Assembly (NCBI GenBank): GCA_044223515.1
Contig: JBGALV010000009.1
Location: 11,249-75,248, forward strand
DNA from: SHVZ01 sp044223515
Lineage (GTDB): Bacteria > Pseudomonadota > Alphaproteobacteria > SHVZ01
Direction: 5' to 3'
DNA length: 64,000 nt
Shown: positions 45,054 to 54,089 of the stretch, one piece after another
How positions within the stretch are numbered: the first letter of the stretch is position 1
Layout of the letters: each line of letters opens with the position of its first letter
The notes under the pieces: model-generated
Told to the model about the DNA's origin: nothing
Seen by the model: only the letters and a program-made list of their open reading frames with translations
The model's database searches: none
Made by a program: the position numbers and the translations under genes

Positions 45054-46052
45054 ATGGCTGGAACCGTGACACCTCGTCTGCTGACCGAGGCGCTCGAAGC
45101 GCCCGATCGCGTCGCCCGACAGCTCGCCGCCAACAACGGCGCGATCGCCGAGGTCGTGCGTCGCCTCAGGTCCAAACCGCCGCGCTTCATCGTTACCGGT
45201 GCCCGCGGCTCGTCCTCGCATGCGGCCCGCTTCGGCAAGTACCTGATCGAGACGCGGCTCGGCATCTTCACCGCCGCATCGGCGCCGTCGGTCTCGACGC
45301 TTTACAAGACGCCGATGAAGCTCGACGGCGCAATGTTCCTCTCGGTCTCCCAGTCCGGCCGCAGTCCCGACCTCGTGGTCCAGGCCGAGGCGGCGAAGGC
45401 GGCGGGCGCGATGACGGTGGCCTTGGTCAACGACGTCGAGTCGCCGCTGGCCAAGGTGTCCGACTGCGTCGTGCCGCTGGGCGCAGGCGCGGAGACCAGC
45501 GTCGCCGCGACCAAGTCGTTCATCACCTCGCTGTCGGCGCTGGCCCAGCTTGTCGCCGCCTGGGCCGGCGACAAGCCGCTCACCGATGCGCTGGAGCGCT
45601 TGCCGACCGCGCTGGCGCAAGCGGCCAAGACCGACTGGGAGCTCCCACTCGGCAAGGCCGCCTCGTTCTTCGTCGTCGGCCGGGGCCTGGGCTTTGCGAT
45701 CGCCTCCGAGGCCGCGCTCAAGCTGAAGGAAGTGCTCGGCCTTCATGCCGAGGCCTATTCCGGCGCCGAGGTTCTGCACGGGCCGGTGACGTTGGTCGAG
45801 CCGGGATTTCCTGTTCTCGCCTTCGTCCAGGACGACGAGGCGAAGCCGTCGATGGAAGACACGCTCGCCAAGGTCGCCGAGAAGGGCGCTGCCGTGACGC
45901 GCGTGCCGACCGGCGCCGCACCGCTGCATCCGGCGCTCGACCTGATCCTCGAAGCGCAGGTGTTCTATCCCTGGGTGGCGCGGGCTGCGGTCGCGCGCGG
46001 CATCGATCCCGACCATCCGCGCCATCTTCGCAAGGTCACGGAGACCCTGTGA
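45054..46052 (+). CDS. SIS-domain aminosugar-phosphate isomerase/deaminase (GlmS C-terminal-like)
   Basis: This 332-residue protein has two SIS domains and resembles the isomerase half of GlmS without its glutaminase domain. Motifs: FIVTGARGSSSHAARFGKYLIE, LSVSQSGRSPDLV, ETSVAATKSF, then GRGLGFAIASEAALKLKEVLGLHAEAYSGAEVLHGPVTL, which parallels the GlmS active site (Glu of LKLKE, His of HAEAY). Next to nagA the likely role is glucosamine-6-P deamination (NagB-II type) to fructose-6-P. ATG at 45054 follows GATAGG. It is coupled to nagA by a GTGA overlap. Confidence 0.87.
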   Translation: MAGTVTPRLLTEALEAPDRVARQLAANNGAIAEVVRRLRSKPPRFIVTGARGSSSHAARFGKYLIETRLGIFTAASAPSVSTLYKTPMKLDGAMFLSVSQSGRSPDLVVQAEAAKAAGAMTVALVNDVESPLAKVSDCVVPLGAGAETSVAATKSFITSLSALAQLVAAWAGDKPLTDALERLPTALAQAAKTDWELPLGKAASFFVVGRGLGFAIASEAALKLKEVLGLHAEAYSGAEVLHGPVTLVEPGFPVLAFVQDDEAKPSMEDTLAKVAEKGAAVTRVPTGAAPLHPALDLILEAQVFYPWVARAAVARGIDPDHPRHLRKVTETL

Positions 46053-47182
46053 AAGCTCTCGCCGGCGCCCGCGTCTTCGACGGCGAGACGATCCGCGCCG
46101 GCCTCGCGGTGCTGATCGAGGGCGAGAGCGTCGCGGCCGTGGTGCCCGAAGGCGACGCGCCCAAGGGCGTGGAGCGCATTGCCATCGACGGCCTGTTGGC
46201 GCCGGGGTTCGTCGACATGCAGGTCAACGGCGGCGGCGGCGTGCTGTTCAACGCGACGCCGACCGTGGAGGCGATCCGCGCCATCGGCGCCGCGCATCGT
46301 GGCTACGGCACTACCGGCTTCCTCGTCACCTTCATCACCGACTCCACCGAGAAGATGGCGGCCGCCGTCGAGGCGGCGCGTCAGGCTCTGGACGAGCGGG
46401 TGCCGGGCCTGCTCGGCATCCACCTCGAAGGACCGTTCCTCAATCCGGCTAAGCGCGGCATCCACGATGCGCGGTATGTGAGGACGCCCAACCAGGGCGA
46501 TCTCGCTTTGCTGGACGAGCTGCCGGTCGGCCGTACGCTGGTGACGCTGGCACCAGAGCAGGCGCCGCCAGGATTGATCGAAAGATTGAAGAAGGCCGGC
46601 GTGATCGTCGCCGCCGGTCACACCGATGCCGACTACGACCAGGCGATGTCGGGCTTCGCCGAGGGTGTCGCCGGCGTGACGCATCTCTTCAACGCGATGA
46701 CGCCTCTGGCCTCGCGCGCGCCGGGCATGGTCGGTGCCGCGCTCGACCACAAGTCGGCGTGGTGCGGTCTGATCGTCGACGGCCATCATGTCCATCCGGC
46801 GGCTCTGCGTGCCGCCATCTCGGCCAAGCCGAAGGGCACGATGATCCTGGTCACCGACGCGATGCCGCCGGCCGCCGGCGGCCCTGCCGCTTTCGATCTC
46901 GGCGGACGGCCGATCCGCGCCGAAGGCGGACGCCTAATCGGTGCCGACGGTACGCTTGCCGGCGCCGACCTCGACATGGCACGCGCGGTCTCGAACACGG
47001 TCGAGATGCTGGGTCTCGGTATCGAGGAGGCGCTGCGCATGGCCTCGCTTTATCCGGCACGTGCGCTCGGCTTCGACGACCGCGGTCGCATCGCCGCCGG
47101 CCAGCAGGCCGATCTCGTCCTGCTCGACGGCAAGCTTCGGGTCACCGCAACCTGGATCGGCGGAGAACGTGGCGACCGATGA
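46049..47182 (+). CDS. nagA: N-acetylglucosamine-6-phosphate deacetylase
   Basis: This 377-residue amidohydrolase removes acetate from GlcNAc-6-P. LLAPGFVDMQVNGGGGVLFNATP (about 49-71), GIHLEGPFLNPAKRG with the metal-binding Glu, VAAGHTDADY and VTHLFNAMTPLASRAPG with metal histidines, and LVTDAMPPA with the catalytic Asp are all present. The start is GTG at 46049, overlapping the SIS gene stop as GTGA. Together with murQ and the SIS protein it forms a complete path from MurNAc-6-P to fructose-6-P. Confidence 0.95.
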   Translation: MKALAGARVFDGETIRAGLAVLIEGESVAAVVPEGDAPKGVERIAIDGLLAPGFVDMQVNGGGGVLFNATPTVEAIRAIGAAHRGYGTTGFLVTFITDSTEKMAAAVEAARQALDERVPGLLGIHLEGPFLNPAKRGIHDARYVRTPNQGDLALLDELPVGRTLVTLAPEQAPPGLIERLKKAGVIVAAGHTDADYDQAMSGFAEGVAGVTHLFNAMTPLASRAPGMVGAALDHKSAWCGLIVDGHHVHPAALRAAISAKPKGTMILVTDAMPPAAGGPAAFDLGGRPIRAEGGRLIGADGTLAGADLDMARAVSNTVEMLGLGIEEALRMASLYPARALGFDDRGRIAAGQQADLVLLDGKLRVTATWIGGERGDR

Positions 47183-48557
47183 CGCGCCGCGCCGCCTGCA
47201 CATTGCCGCGCGCCGGCTCGTCGCGCTCGACCTCGCCGAGCGAGGGCTGAAGCGGCGGCCGGACGATCCGGCCTGTCATGCCTGGCGGGCCGATCTCCTG
47301 AGGGCCCTCGATCTGCCGAACGCGCTCGCACTGCGTAGTGGAGCGGTGGATCTGGCGGAGGCCTGCCTCGATCCCCTTGTCGATATCGGCCACACTGCGA
47401 TCGAGAGCGCAGCGCTCTATCTCGCGCAGCTGGATCCGGACATCGACGACGCGGCGCTGGTCGAGGCGCATCGGGCCTGGGCACGGCGACATGCCGATCC
47501 GCTGGAAACTCTCGCGCACAAGCCGGTGCCGCGCAGGACGCTCCGCATCGGCTACGTGTCCGCCGATCTCGGCAGCCATCCGGTCGGGCGTCTGCTGCTG
47601 TCGACCCTGCCCCGCCACGATCCGTCGGCGGTCGAGGTCCATGTTTATTCGGATCGCCTCGTCGAGGACGAGATCACCGAGCGGTTCCGCGTACCGGCCG
47701 AGGCCTGGCGGCGGACGTCGGCTCTCGACGATGCCGCGCTCGCGCGCCTTATCGGCGCCGACGGAATCGACGTGCTGGTCGATCTCGCCGGACACACCTG
47801 GGGCAACCGGCTGCTCGCCTTCGCGCGGAAGCCGGCGCCGGTACAGGTGTCGTTTCTGGGATATGGCGCCACCACCGGCATGGCGGCGATGGATGCGGCG
47901 ATCTCCGACCCCTGGGAAGCGCCGACCTCTGCGCATTTCATCGAAACCGTTCGCCGCCTGCCGTCGGGACGGTTGGTCGCACCGAAGCTTCGCAGCCGAT
48001 CGCGCGCCGGCCGGCCGACATTCGGATCGCTTAACAAGCTCGCGAAACTTTCGCCTCCGGTGATCGCGCTATGGTCTCGACTGCTGAGGGAGGTGCCGGA
48101 AGCGCGTCTGCTGCTGCAGACGGCGGGGCTGGACCGGCCTTGGCTCAGAAACCTCGTCGTCGATGCGTTTGCCGCCCATAGCATCGCCGAGCATCGTCTC
48201 GATCTGCGCGGTGCTGTCCCGAACGGCGCGCACCTCAAGACCTATGACGAGATCGACGTCGCGCTCGACCCGTTCCCGTTCTCGGGAGGCATGACGACCC
48301 ACGAGGCGCTGGCAGCGGGCGTGCCGGTCGTCACGCTTCCGGGCGAGCGGCCCCTGTCGCGCCAGACGCTGTCATTGCTGATGCGGTCGGGCTTGAGCGA
48401 TCTGGTCGCGCGCGACGCCGACGACTATGTGCGGATCGCCGCCGAGTCCGTCGGCCGTGTGCTCCCGGCATCCGTGCCGCGTGTGACGCAGGCCCGCGAG
48501 CTGGAGGCGGTCTACCGTCAGCTCTGGGAGAAGCGCCTCGGCTCCAGGCCGGAGTGA
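47169..48557 (+). CDS. GT41-like glycosyltransferase with minimal TPR region
   Basis: This 462-residue protein is a second O-GlcNAc-transferase-like enzyme. The N-terminal about 110 residues are helical and only vaguely TPR-like. The catalytic part has IGYVSADLGSHPVGRLLLSTL with the conserved His, VDLAGHTWGNRLLAFARKPAPVQVSFLGYGATTGMAAMD (intact GHT, unlike the first GT41), and FPFSGGMTTHEALAAGVPVVTLPGERPLSRQ. The best start is GTG at 47169 with CGGAGAAC just upstream, overlapping nagA by 14 bases; no usable ATG exists nearby. It is coupled to nagA. Its 3' end overlaps the convergent racemase gene by 40 bases. Confidence 0.8.
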   Translation: MATDDAPRRLHIAARRLVALDLAERGLKRRPDDPACHAWRADLLRALDLPNALALRSGAVDLAEACLDPLVDIGHTAIESAALYLAQLDPDIDDAALVEAHRAWARRHADPLETLAHKPVPRRTLRIGYVSADLGSHPVGRLLLSTLPRHDPSAVEVHVYSDRLVEDEITERFRVPAEAWRRTSALDDAALARLIGADGIDVLVDLAGHTWGNRLLAFARKPAPVQVSFLGYGATTGMAAMDAAISDPWEAPTSAHFIETVRRLPSGRLVAPKLRSRSRAGRPTFGSLNKLAKLSPPVIALWSRLLREVPEARLLLQTAGLDRPWLRNLVVDAFAAHSIAEHRLDLRGAVPNGAHLKTYDEIDVALDPFPFSGGMTTHEALAAGVPVVTLPGERPLSRQTLSLLMRSGLSDLVARDADDYVRIAAESVGRVLPASVPRVTQARELEAVYRQLWEKRLGSRPE

Positions 48558-49240
48558 AACCAGGTGATGAAGCCGACGATATCGTAGACGGGAAGGTTCA
48601 GCGCCTTCCGGAGCGCGGCCGAGTAGGGCGCCATGTTCGTGCATTCGAGCACCAGCGCGCCGACGTCGGGATGCTTCGCGACCAGGGCGCGGCCGGCATC
48701 GAGCAGGTCCTGCTCCGCCGCTTCGATGTCGAGCCGCTCCTCGTTGCCGATCAGCACGCGCGTGAACTCTCGCCCGCTCTCGGTACCGATGATCGGCGTA
48801 TCCAGCGGCACACCGGCCGCCTTCAGGTGATCCGGGCCCAGCGATCGCGCATCGACGGTCAGCACGCCGACGCGTTTCCCCGGCGGCAGGGTCGCCTGGA
48901 CCATCGGGATCTGCATCAGGCTCGATGTGGCGACCGGCACCTTCACGCGTGCGGCGAGCTCCGCCTGGAACAGCGAGAGGAAGCCGCAGTTAGTGGTGAT
49001 GCCGTCGGCGCCGAGCTGGACGAGCTCCTCGGCGGCATCGAGGAAGGCCGGGAGCAGGCCCTCGGCGCGGCGGCGGACGACGCGCTCGGGCGAGGCGTCA
49101 CGGACGACCTTGTAGAGAACCGGGAACGGCCAGGTCAGCGCGTTCCCCATGTCGCCGTTGATGCGCGGGAAACGCGCCTCCAGCATCAGGATGCCGAGGC
49201 GGGCGCCGTAGATCGCCTTGCCCCCGGCGGCGATGCTCAC
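48518..49240 (-). CDS. Aspartate/glutamate racemase-superfamily protein
   Basis: This 240-residue protein belongs to the Asp/Glu/hydantoin racemase superfamily. Two cysteines that act as acid/base in the fold are visible: GITTNCGFLSLF (about 83) and LVLECTNMAPYSAAL (about 195). KRVGVLTVDARSL is the domain-two opening. GTG at 49240 is preferred because it overlaps the upstream stop as GTGA; another GTG at 49249 is possible. The true substrate could be an amino acid, hydantoin or a maleate-like acid. It is the last gene of a three-gene unit with a ThDP enzyme and an epimerase. Confidence 0.78.
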   Translation of the reverse strand: MSIAAGGKAIYGARLGILMLEARFPRINGDMGNALTWPFPVLYKVVRDASPERVVRRRAEGLLPAFLDAAEELVQLGADGITTNCGFLSLFQAELAARVKVPVATSSLMQIPMVQATLPPGKRVGVLTVDARSLGPDHLKAAGVPLDTPIIGTESGREFTRVLIGNEERLDIEAAEQDLLDAGRALVAKHPDVGALVLECTNMAPYSAALRKALNLPVYDIVGFITWFHSGLEPRRFSQS

Positions 49241-50925
49241 GCCACCCACTCCGAGACCGGCGCCTTAGCGTCCTGCAGCGGCTGCGCGATCACGTCGACG
49301 AGGGTGGGCCCGCCGGTTTCGACCGCGCGCTTCAAGGTCGCCTGCAGCTCGCTCGGGTCCTCGACCCGCCATGCCTTCACGCCGAAGGCCTCGGCGACGC
49401 GGGCGTGGTCGGTGCGGTCGAAGTCGACGGAGAAGTAGCGCTCGCCGAAGCCGTATTTCTGTCCGGCCTTGATCCAGCCGAACACCGCGTTCGAGACCAC
49501 GACGAAGGTGATCGGCAGCTTGAGCCGGACCACCGTCTCCATCTCGCCGGCGGTGAAGCCGAAGCTGCCGTCGCCCATGACCGCAACGACCTTCTTGTCC
49601 GGCCGCCCGACCTGGGCGCCGATCGACGCCGACATCGAGTAGCCCAGTGCGCCGTGCGCGCGGTTGGTGATGAAGTGGCGGCCTGGCCGACGCACCTCGT
49701 AGTGCGCGGAGAAGTAGGGACAGGGGGTGCCGGGATCGGCGACGATCACCGCATCCTCCGGCAGCACCGACTGCAAGGCCGCGATCAGCCGCTCGGGCCG
49801 GATCGGCGCCTCGGTCGAGCGCGCCAGCTCCTCGAACTTCGCGCGCTTCCTCGCCTTCAGCGAGGCGAGCAGGGCGCGCGGGTCGTGGCCGGCCTTGTGC
49901 CCGGCGACCGCCAGGATCAGCGCTGCCAGCGCCAGCTTCGCATCGCCGGCGACCGCGGCATCGGTCCTGTAGTTGACGCCGATCGTGGCGGGATCGACGT
50001 CGATATGGACGATCTTTGCCTTGCCCGGTGTGGGGTGGCGCCAGCGCTCGGTGGTGACCGAGCCGGCACGGCAGCCGATGAACATCACGAGGTCGGCGGC
50101 CTCCACCGCCTCGCGCGTCTCGACCGAGCCCCCGTTGGAGCCGACGACGCCGAGGCCGAGCGGATGCGTCTCGGGGATCGAGCCCTGGCCGGAGACGGTG
50201 GTGGCGACGGCCGCGCCCAGCGCCTCGGCCAGCGCCAGAAGCTCGGGCTCCGCGCCTGATATCACCACGCCGCCGCCGCAGATGAAGATGGGACGCTTGG
50301 CCGACCTCAGCAGGGAAGCCGCTTCGGCGACCGCGTCGGGATCGGGACCTAGGCGCCGTGCCGGAAACTGGCCGAGCGCCGCGTCGGCCCAGATCTCGGC
50401 CTCATCGACCGGCTCCTTCTGAACGTCGAAGGGGAAGGAGAGATGCGCGGCACCCGGCCGGCCGGTCGTCATCTGGGTGAAGGCGGCGCGGACGTAGCGC
50501 GGCAGCTTGCCCGCCCGGTCGATCACGCGCGTGAACTTGGCGAGCGGCCGGAACAGGCCTTCCTGGTCGAGCTCGGTCAGGGCGAAGCGGCCGCGCGAGG
50601 TGGTGGCGACGTCGGTGGTGATCGCCAGTACGGGAATCGAGGACTCGTTGGCCTCGACCACGCCCGGCAGGATGTAGGTGGCACCGCCGCCGCTCGGTCC
50701 CTCGCAGACGCCGACCTTGCCGGTCACGCGCGCATAGGCATCCGCCATGTAGGCGGCCGAGCGCTCGTCGCGGGCCAGGATGTGGCGCATCGAGCCGCCG
50801 ATGCGCTGGAATGCATCGTAGAAGGGCAGGCTGGTGTCGCCGCAGAGGCCGAAGACATGGCGAACGCCATGCGCTTCGAGCATGCGCACCATCGCCTCGG
50901 CGCCGGAAAGCTGGTTGGTCGACAT
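49237..50925 (-). CDS. Thiamine diphosphate-dependent enzyme, acetolactate synthase-like (1)
   Basis: This 562-residue three-domain ThDP enzyme has a Pyr domain with catalytic Glu54 (ARDERSAAYMADAYARVTG), a central Rossmann-like domain, and a PP domain with VVAVMGDGSFGFTAGEMETVVRLKLPITFVVVSNAVFGW (GDG...N metal/ThDP motif). It resembles the acetolactate synthase, sulfoacetaldehyde acetyltransferase and benzoylformate decarboxylase group. No small regulatory subunit is adjacent, so biosynthetic IlvB is unlikely; a decarboxylase or carboligase in amino acid catabolism is more probable. It begins 3 bases after the epimerase stop and overlaps the racemase by GTGA. Confidence 0.85.
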   Translation of the reverse strand: MSTNQLSGAEAMVRMLEAHGVRHVFGLCGDTSLPFYDAFQRIGGSMRHILARDERSAAYMADAYARVTGKVGVCEGPSGGGATYILPGVVEANESSIPVLAITTDVATTSRGRFALTELDQEGLFRPLAKFTRVIDRAGKLPRYVRAAFTQMTTGRPGAAHLSFPFDVQKEPVDEAEIWADAALGQFPARRLGPDPDAVAEAASLLRSAKRPIFICGGGVVISGAEPELLALAEALGAAVATTVSGQGSIPETHPLGLGVVGSNGGSVETREAVEAADLVMFIGCRAGSVTTERWRHPTPGKAKIVHIDVDPATIGVNYRTDAAVAGDAKLALAALILAVAGHKAGHDPRALLASLKARKRAKFEELARSTEAPIRPERLIAALQSVLPEDAVIVADPGTPCPYFSAHYEVRRPGRHFITNRAHGALGYSMSASIGAQVGRPDKKVVAVMGDGSFGFTAGEMETVVRLKLPITFVVVSNAVFGWIKAGQKYGFGERYFSVDFDRTDHARVAEAFGVKAWRVEDPSELQATLKRAVETGGPTLVDVIAQPLQDAKAPVSEWVA

Positions 50926-50928
50926 GGA

Positions 50929-51927
50929 TCAGACGACCTGGAAGCCGCGGGCGAAGGGGTCGCGGTCGTCGACGAAGATCGTGTTGAGGCCGGTCACCTG
51001 GGCCCAACCCCTGATCGAGGGGATGATGGCTTCGTAGTTGCCGACCTTGGCTTCCTTCTCGACCTTGCCCTCGAACTGGCTGCCGATGATGCTCTCGTGC
51101 ACGAAGGTCTCGCCGACCTTGAGCTTGCCCTTGCCGGCGAGCTGGGCGATGCGGGCCGAGGTACCTGTGCCGCAGGGCGAGCGGTCGATCGCCTTGTCGC
51201 CGTAGAACACGGCGTTGCGGCCATGGGAGCTCTTCTGCGTCGGCTTGCCGGTCCACTGGATGTGCGAGAGCCCCTTGATCGCCGGGTTCTCGGGATGGAC
51301 GTAGGTGCCCGTCTCGTTGAGCTTCTTCCGGAGCTTCGGGCTCATGCGCACGAGGTCGGCGGCGGTGAAGTCCGCCATGTCGCGGAAATTCTCCTGCGGC
51401 TCGACGATGGCGTAGAAGTTGCCCCCATAGGCGACATCGACCTTCAGCGGCCCCAGCTCGTCGGACTCGACCGAGATGCCCTCGGCGTAGAGGAACGACG
51501 GCACGTTGGTCAGCTTCACCCACTCGACATAGGGCCCGTTCTGGCCGTACTCGGCGATCACCAGGCCGGCCGGCGTGTCGAGGCGGAGCGTGCCCGGCGT
51601 CCTGGGCTTCACCAGGCCGCGCTCGATCGCCGCGGTCACGGTACCGATGGTGCCGTGGCCGCACATCGGGAGACAGCCCGAGACCTCGATGAAGACGATG
51701 CCGAGGTCGCAGTCCTCGCGGGTCGGCGGGTACAGCAGGCTCCCTGACATGACGTCGTGGCCGCGCGGCTCGAACATCAGGGCTTCACGGATCCAGTCCC
51801 ATTCCTTGAGGAACTCGAGCCGGCGCTCACTGGCTGTCTTGGCCTTGAGGGGCGGCTGGCCGCCGGCGACGACGCGGACCGGGTTGCCGCAGGTGTGCGC
51901 GTCGACGCAGAAGAAGGTGTGCTGCAT
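50929..51927 (-). CDS. 4-hydroxyproline 2-epimerase (proline racemase family)
   Basis: This 332-residue PLP-independent enzyme has both catalytic cysteines: Cys89 in CLPMCGHGTIG and Cys252 in RSPCGTGTSARIAQL. Keeping both marks a racemase/epimerase; 3-hydroxyproline dehydratases replace one with Thr or Ser. The start MQHTFFCVDAHTCGNPVR is typical of the hydroxyproline epimerase branch. The expected reaction is trans-4-hydroxy-L-proline to cis-4-hydroxy-D-proline. An FAD oxidoreductase, the expected next enzyme, is divergently encoded 61 bases away. ATG at 51927 gives the family start. Confidence 0.85.
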   Translation of the reverse strand: MQHTFFCVDAHTCGNPVRVVAGGQPPLKAKTASERRLEFLKEWDWIREALMFEPRGHDVMSGSLLYPPTREDCDLGIVFIEVSGCLPMCGHGTIGTVTAAIERGLVKPRTPGTLRLDTPAGLVIAEYGQNGPYVEWVKLTNVPSFLYAEGISVESDELGPLKVDVAYGGNFYAIVEPQENFRDMADFTAADLVRMSPKLRKKLNETGTYVHPENPAIKGLSHIQWTGKPTQKSSHGRNAVFYGDKAIDRSPCGTGTSARIAQLAGKGKLKVGETFVHESIIGSQFEGKVEKEAKVGNYEAIIPSIRGWAQVTGLNTIFVDDRDPFARGFQVV

Positions 51928-51988
51928 GGGCCAGGAGCCTATCTGAGCCATGGCCTCGGCCTCAACCGTCGCGGTATTCTTCCGCCCC

Positions 51989-53227
51989 ATGGTCCAACAC
52001 AAGAACATCGCGGTCATCGGCGCCGGCGTGGTCGGCACCTGCATCGCCGCCAAGCTGGTCGAGGACGGCCACGGCGTCACCCTGATCGACCCGCTGGAGC
52101 CCGGCCGCGCCACCTCCTACGGCAATGCCGGCGGCATCGCCGCGACCTCGGTGGCGCCCCTGTCGATGCCGGGCACGATCCAGAAGGTGCCCGGCTGGCT
52201 GATGGATCCGCTCGGGCCGCTGACTATTCGTTGGTCTTATCTACCCACCCTGGCACCCTGGCTCTGGCGCTTCTGGCGGGCGGGCACGCCTGGAAAGGTC
52301 GAGAGACAGGCGGATGCGCTGTCGGCTCTTCTCAAGCGCACCTACGACGACTGGGACCCGCTGTGGAAGGCCGCCGGGCTCGACCGGCTGGTCAAGCGCG
52401 ACGGCTGTCTCCGCCTCTACGAGACCAAGGCCGACTACGAGGCTGATGCCACGGACTGGAAGCTGAAGCGCGACCGCGGCGTCCGCACCGAGATGATCGA
52501 CCGCCACGAGATCCGCCAGCTCGAGCCCGACCTGGCGCCGATCTACGAGATGGCCGTCCTGATGCCGGAATGGAACTTCGTGACAGATCCGCACCGGATC
52601 GTCACCGGCGTCGCCGACTACGCGACGGGACGCGGCCTCAAGCACCATCGCGGCAAGGCGGTCGGCGTGCGCACGGGGACGGGCGGCATCGAGGCGGTGG
52701 TCACTGATACCGGCGTCGTCGCCTGCGATGCGGCGGTGGTCGCCGCCGGGGCCTGGAGCCACGAGATGTCCGAATGGCTCGGCTCGAAAGTGCCGCTCGA
52801 GACCGAGCGCGGTTACCACATGACTCTGCCGAAGCCGAACGTCGAGGTGCGCCACACGCTCCATCTCGGCGGCTGGGTCATGACGCCGATGGAGATGGGG
52901 CTCCGCCTCGCCGGCACGGTCGAGCTCGCCGGGCGCACGGCGCCGCCGAACTGGAAGCGCGCCGAGGTCCTGGTCGAGCGCGCCAAGCGTATCCTGCCGA
53001 AACTGGACGCGACCGACGGCAGCCCGTGGATGGGCCACCGGCCTTCGCTGCCCGACTCGCTGCCGGTGATAGGAGCGAGCCCGCATCATCGGAATGTCTT
53101 CTACGCCTTCGGTGCCTCGCATCTGGGGCTCACCGAAGGTGCGACAACCGGCGCCTTGATCGCCGACCTCGTCGCCGGTCGTACTCCCTCCATCGACATG
53201 ACGCCCTACCGGATCGACCGCTTCTGA
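51989..53227 (+). CDS. FAD-dependent D-amino acid dehydrogenase-like oxidoreductase
   Basis: This 412-residue DAO-family flavoprotein has NIAVIGAGVVGTCIAAKLVEDGHGVTLID (about 5-33) as its FAD-binding motif. The N-terminal SYGNAGGIAATSVAPLSMPG is typical of DadA-like enzymes, AAVVAAGAWSHEMSEWLG is a second FAD contact, and ETERGYHMTLPKPNV a substrate-domain strand. FYAFGASHLGLTEGATTGALIADLV ends the FAD domain. By context it would oxidise cis-4-hydroxy-D-proline or another D-amino acid to an imine, passing electrons to the respiratory chain. Its stop overlaps the next ATG as TGATG. Confidence 0.87.
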   Translation: MVQHKNIAVIGAGVVGTCIAAKLVEDGHGVTLIDPLEPGRATSYGNAGGIAATSVAPLSMPGTIQKVPGWLMDPLGPLTIRWSYLPTLAPWLWRFWRAGTPGKVERQADALSALLKRTYDDWDPLWKAAGLDRLVKRDGCLRLYETKADYEADATDWKLKRDRGVRTEMIDRHEIRQLEPDLAPIYEMAVLMPEWNFVTDPHRIVTGVADYATGRGLKHHRGKAVGVRTGTGGIEAVVTDTGVVACDAAVVAAGAWSHEMSEWLGSKVPLETERGYHMTLPKPNVEVRHTLHLGGWVMTPMEMGLRLAGTVELAGRTAPPNWKRAEVLVERAKRILPKLDATDGSPWMGHRPSLPDSLPVIGASPHHRNVFYAFGASHLGLTEGATTGALIADLVAGRTPSIDMTPYRIDRF

Positions 53228-54006
53228 TGAGCCTGCTCGCCCCCGGTGAGCCACCCGCCTTCGAGATCGTCAATCCGGACGGGACGGCGCCCTTCCTCCT
53301 CATCTGCGACCACGCGAGCAACCGCGTACCGAAGTCGCTCGGCGATCTCGGCGTGTCGGCCAGGGCCTTCGAGCAGCATGTCGCCTGGGACATCGGCGCC
53401 TTCGATGCGGCCAGGCACCTGTCGCGCCGCTTCGATGCGACGCTGATCCACACCAACTATTCGCGGCTGGTGATCGACTGCAACCGCCGGCCGGAGTCGC
53501 CGGGCCTCTGCCCACCGACCAGCGACGGCATCGACGTACCGGCTAATCAGGCCCTCGCGGCGGAGGAGCGGCAGCGCCGGCTCGACCTGCTGCATCGGCC
53601 TTATCACGACGCGGTCGAGGCCTGGATCGCCGGGAAACGGCAGAAGGGCCATGTGCCGGCCATCGTCTCGATCCACAGCTGCACGCCCGTGATGGCCGGC
53701 TTCAATCGCCCCTGGCATCTCGGCATCCTCTGGAACGAGGACGAGCGGATCGCGAAGCCGCTGATCCAGACGCTCTGCCGGAACGTCGAGCACTGCATTG
53801 GCGACAACCAGCCCTATACCGGCAAGACGCAGAGCGGGTATTCGATCCCGTTCCATGCCGAGCGCAACAAGCTGCCGCATGTGATGGTCGAGATCCGCCA
53901 GGACCTGATCGGCAGCCGGCCCGAGGCCGAGCGCTGGGCCGACGTCTTCGGCGATGCGATCCAGCCGATCCTCGCCGACAAGGGGCTCTACAAGCTCTTT
54001 GACTGA
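53227..54006 (+). CDS. N-formylglutamate amidohydrolase family protein
   Basis: This 259-residue metal-dependent amidohydrolase of the FGase family begins FEIVNPDGTAPFLLICDHASNRVPKSLG (about 12-39). It has WDIGAFDAARHLSRRFDATLIHTNYSRLVIDCNR, VSIHSCTPVMAGFNRPWHLGIL and a late IRQDLIG. Classic members release formate from N-formylglutamate in histidine degradation, but no hut genes are near. Coupling to the FAD oxidoreductase suggests a role in D-amino acid or peptide metabolism; the substrate is open. Confidence 0.85.
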   Translation: MSLLAPGEPPAFEIVNPDGTAPFLLICDHASNRVPKSLGDLGVSARAFEQHVAWDIGAFDAARHLSRRFDATLIHTNYSRLVIDCNRRPESPGLCPPTSDGIDVPANQALAAEERQRRLDLLHRPYHDAVEAWIAGKRQKGHVPAIVSIHSCTPVMAGFNRPWHLGILWNEDERIAKPLIQTLCRNVEHCIGDNQPYTGKTQSGYSIPFHAERNKLPHVMVEIRQDLIGSRPEAERWADVFGDAIQPILADKGLYKLFD

Positions 54007-54089
54007 AGCTTGTCGTTCCTCTCCCGCGATGGGAGTATCGGCGCCACGAACAAGGCGGCCGAACGCCGTCGCATTGGGAGAGGACGCTC

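Noticed and set aside
54021..54035. CTCCC/GGGAG hairpin after the amidohydrolase gene as a terminator
   Set aside because: It has only a 5-bp stem with no T tract, and the next gene is in the same direction 55 bases on, so it was not listed.
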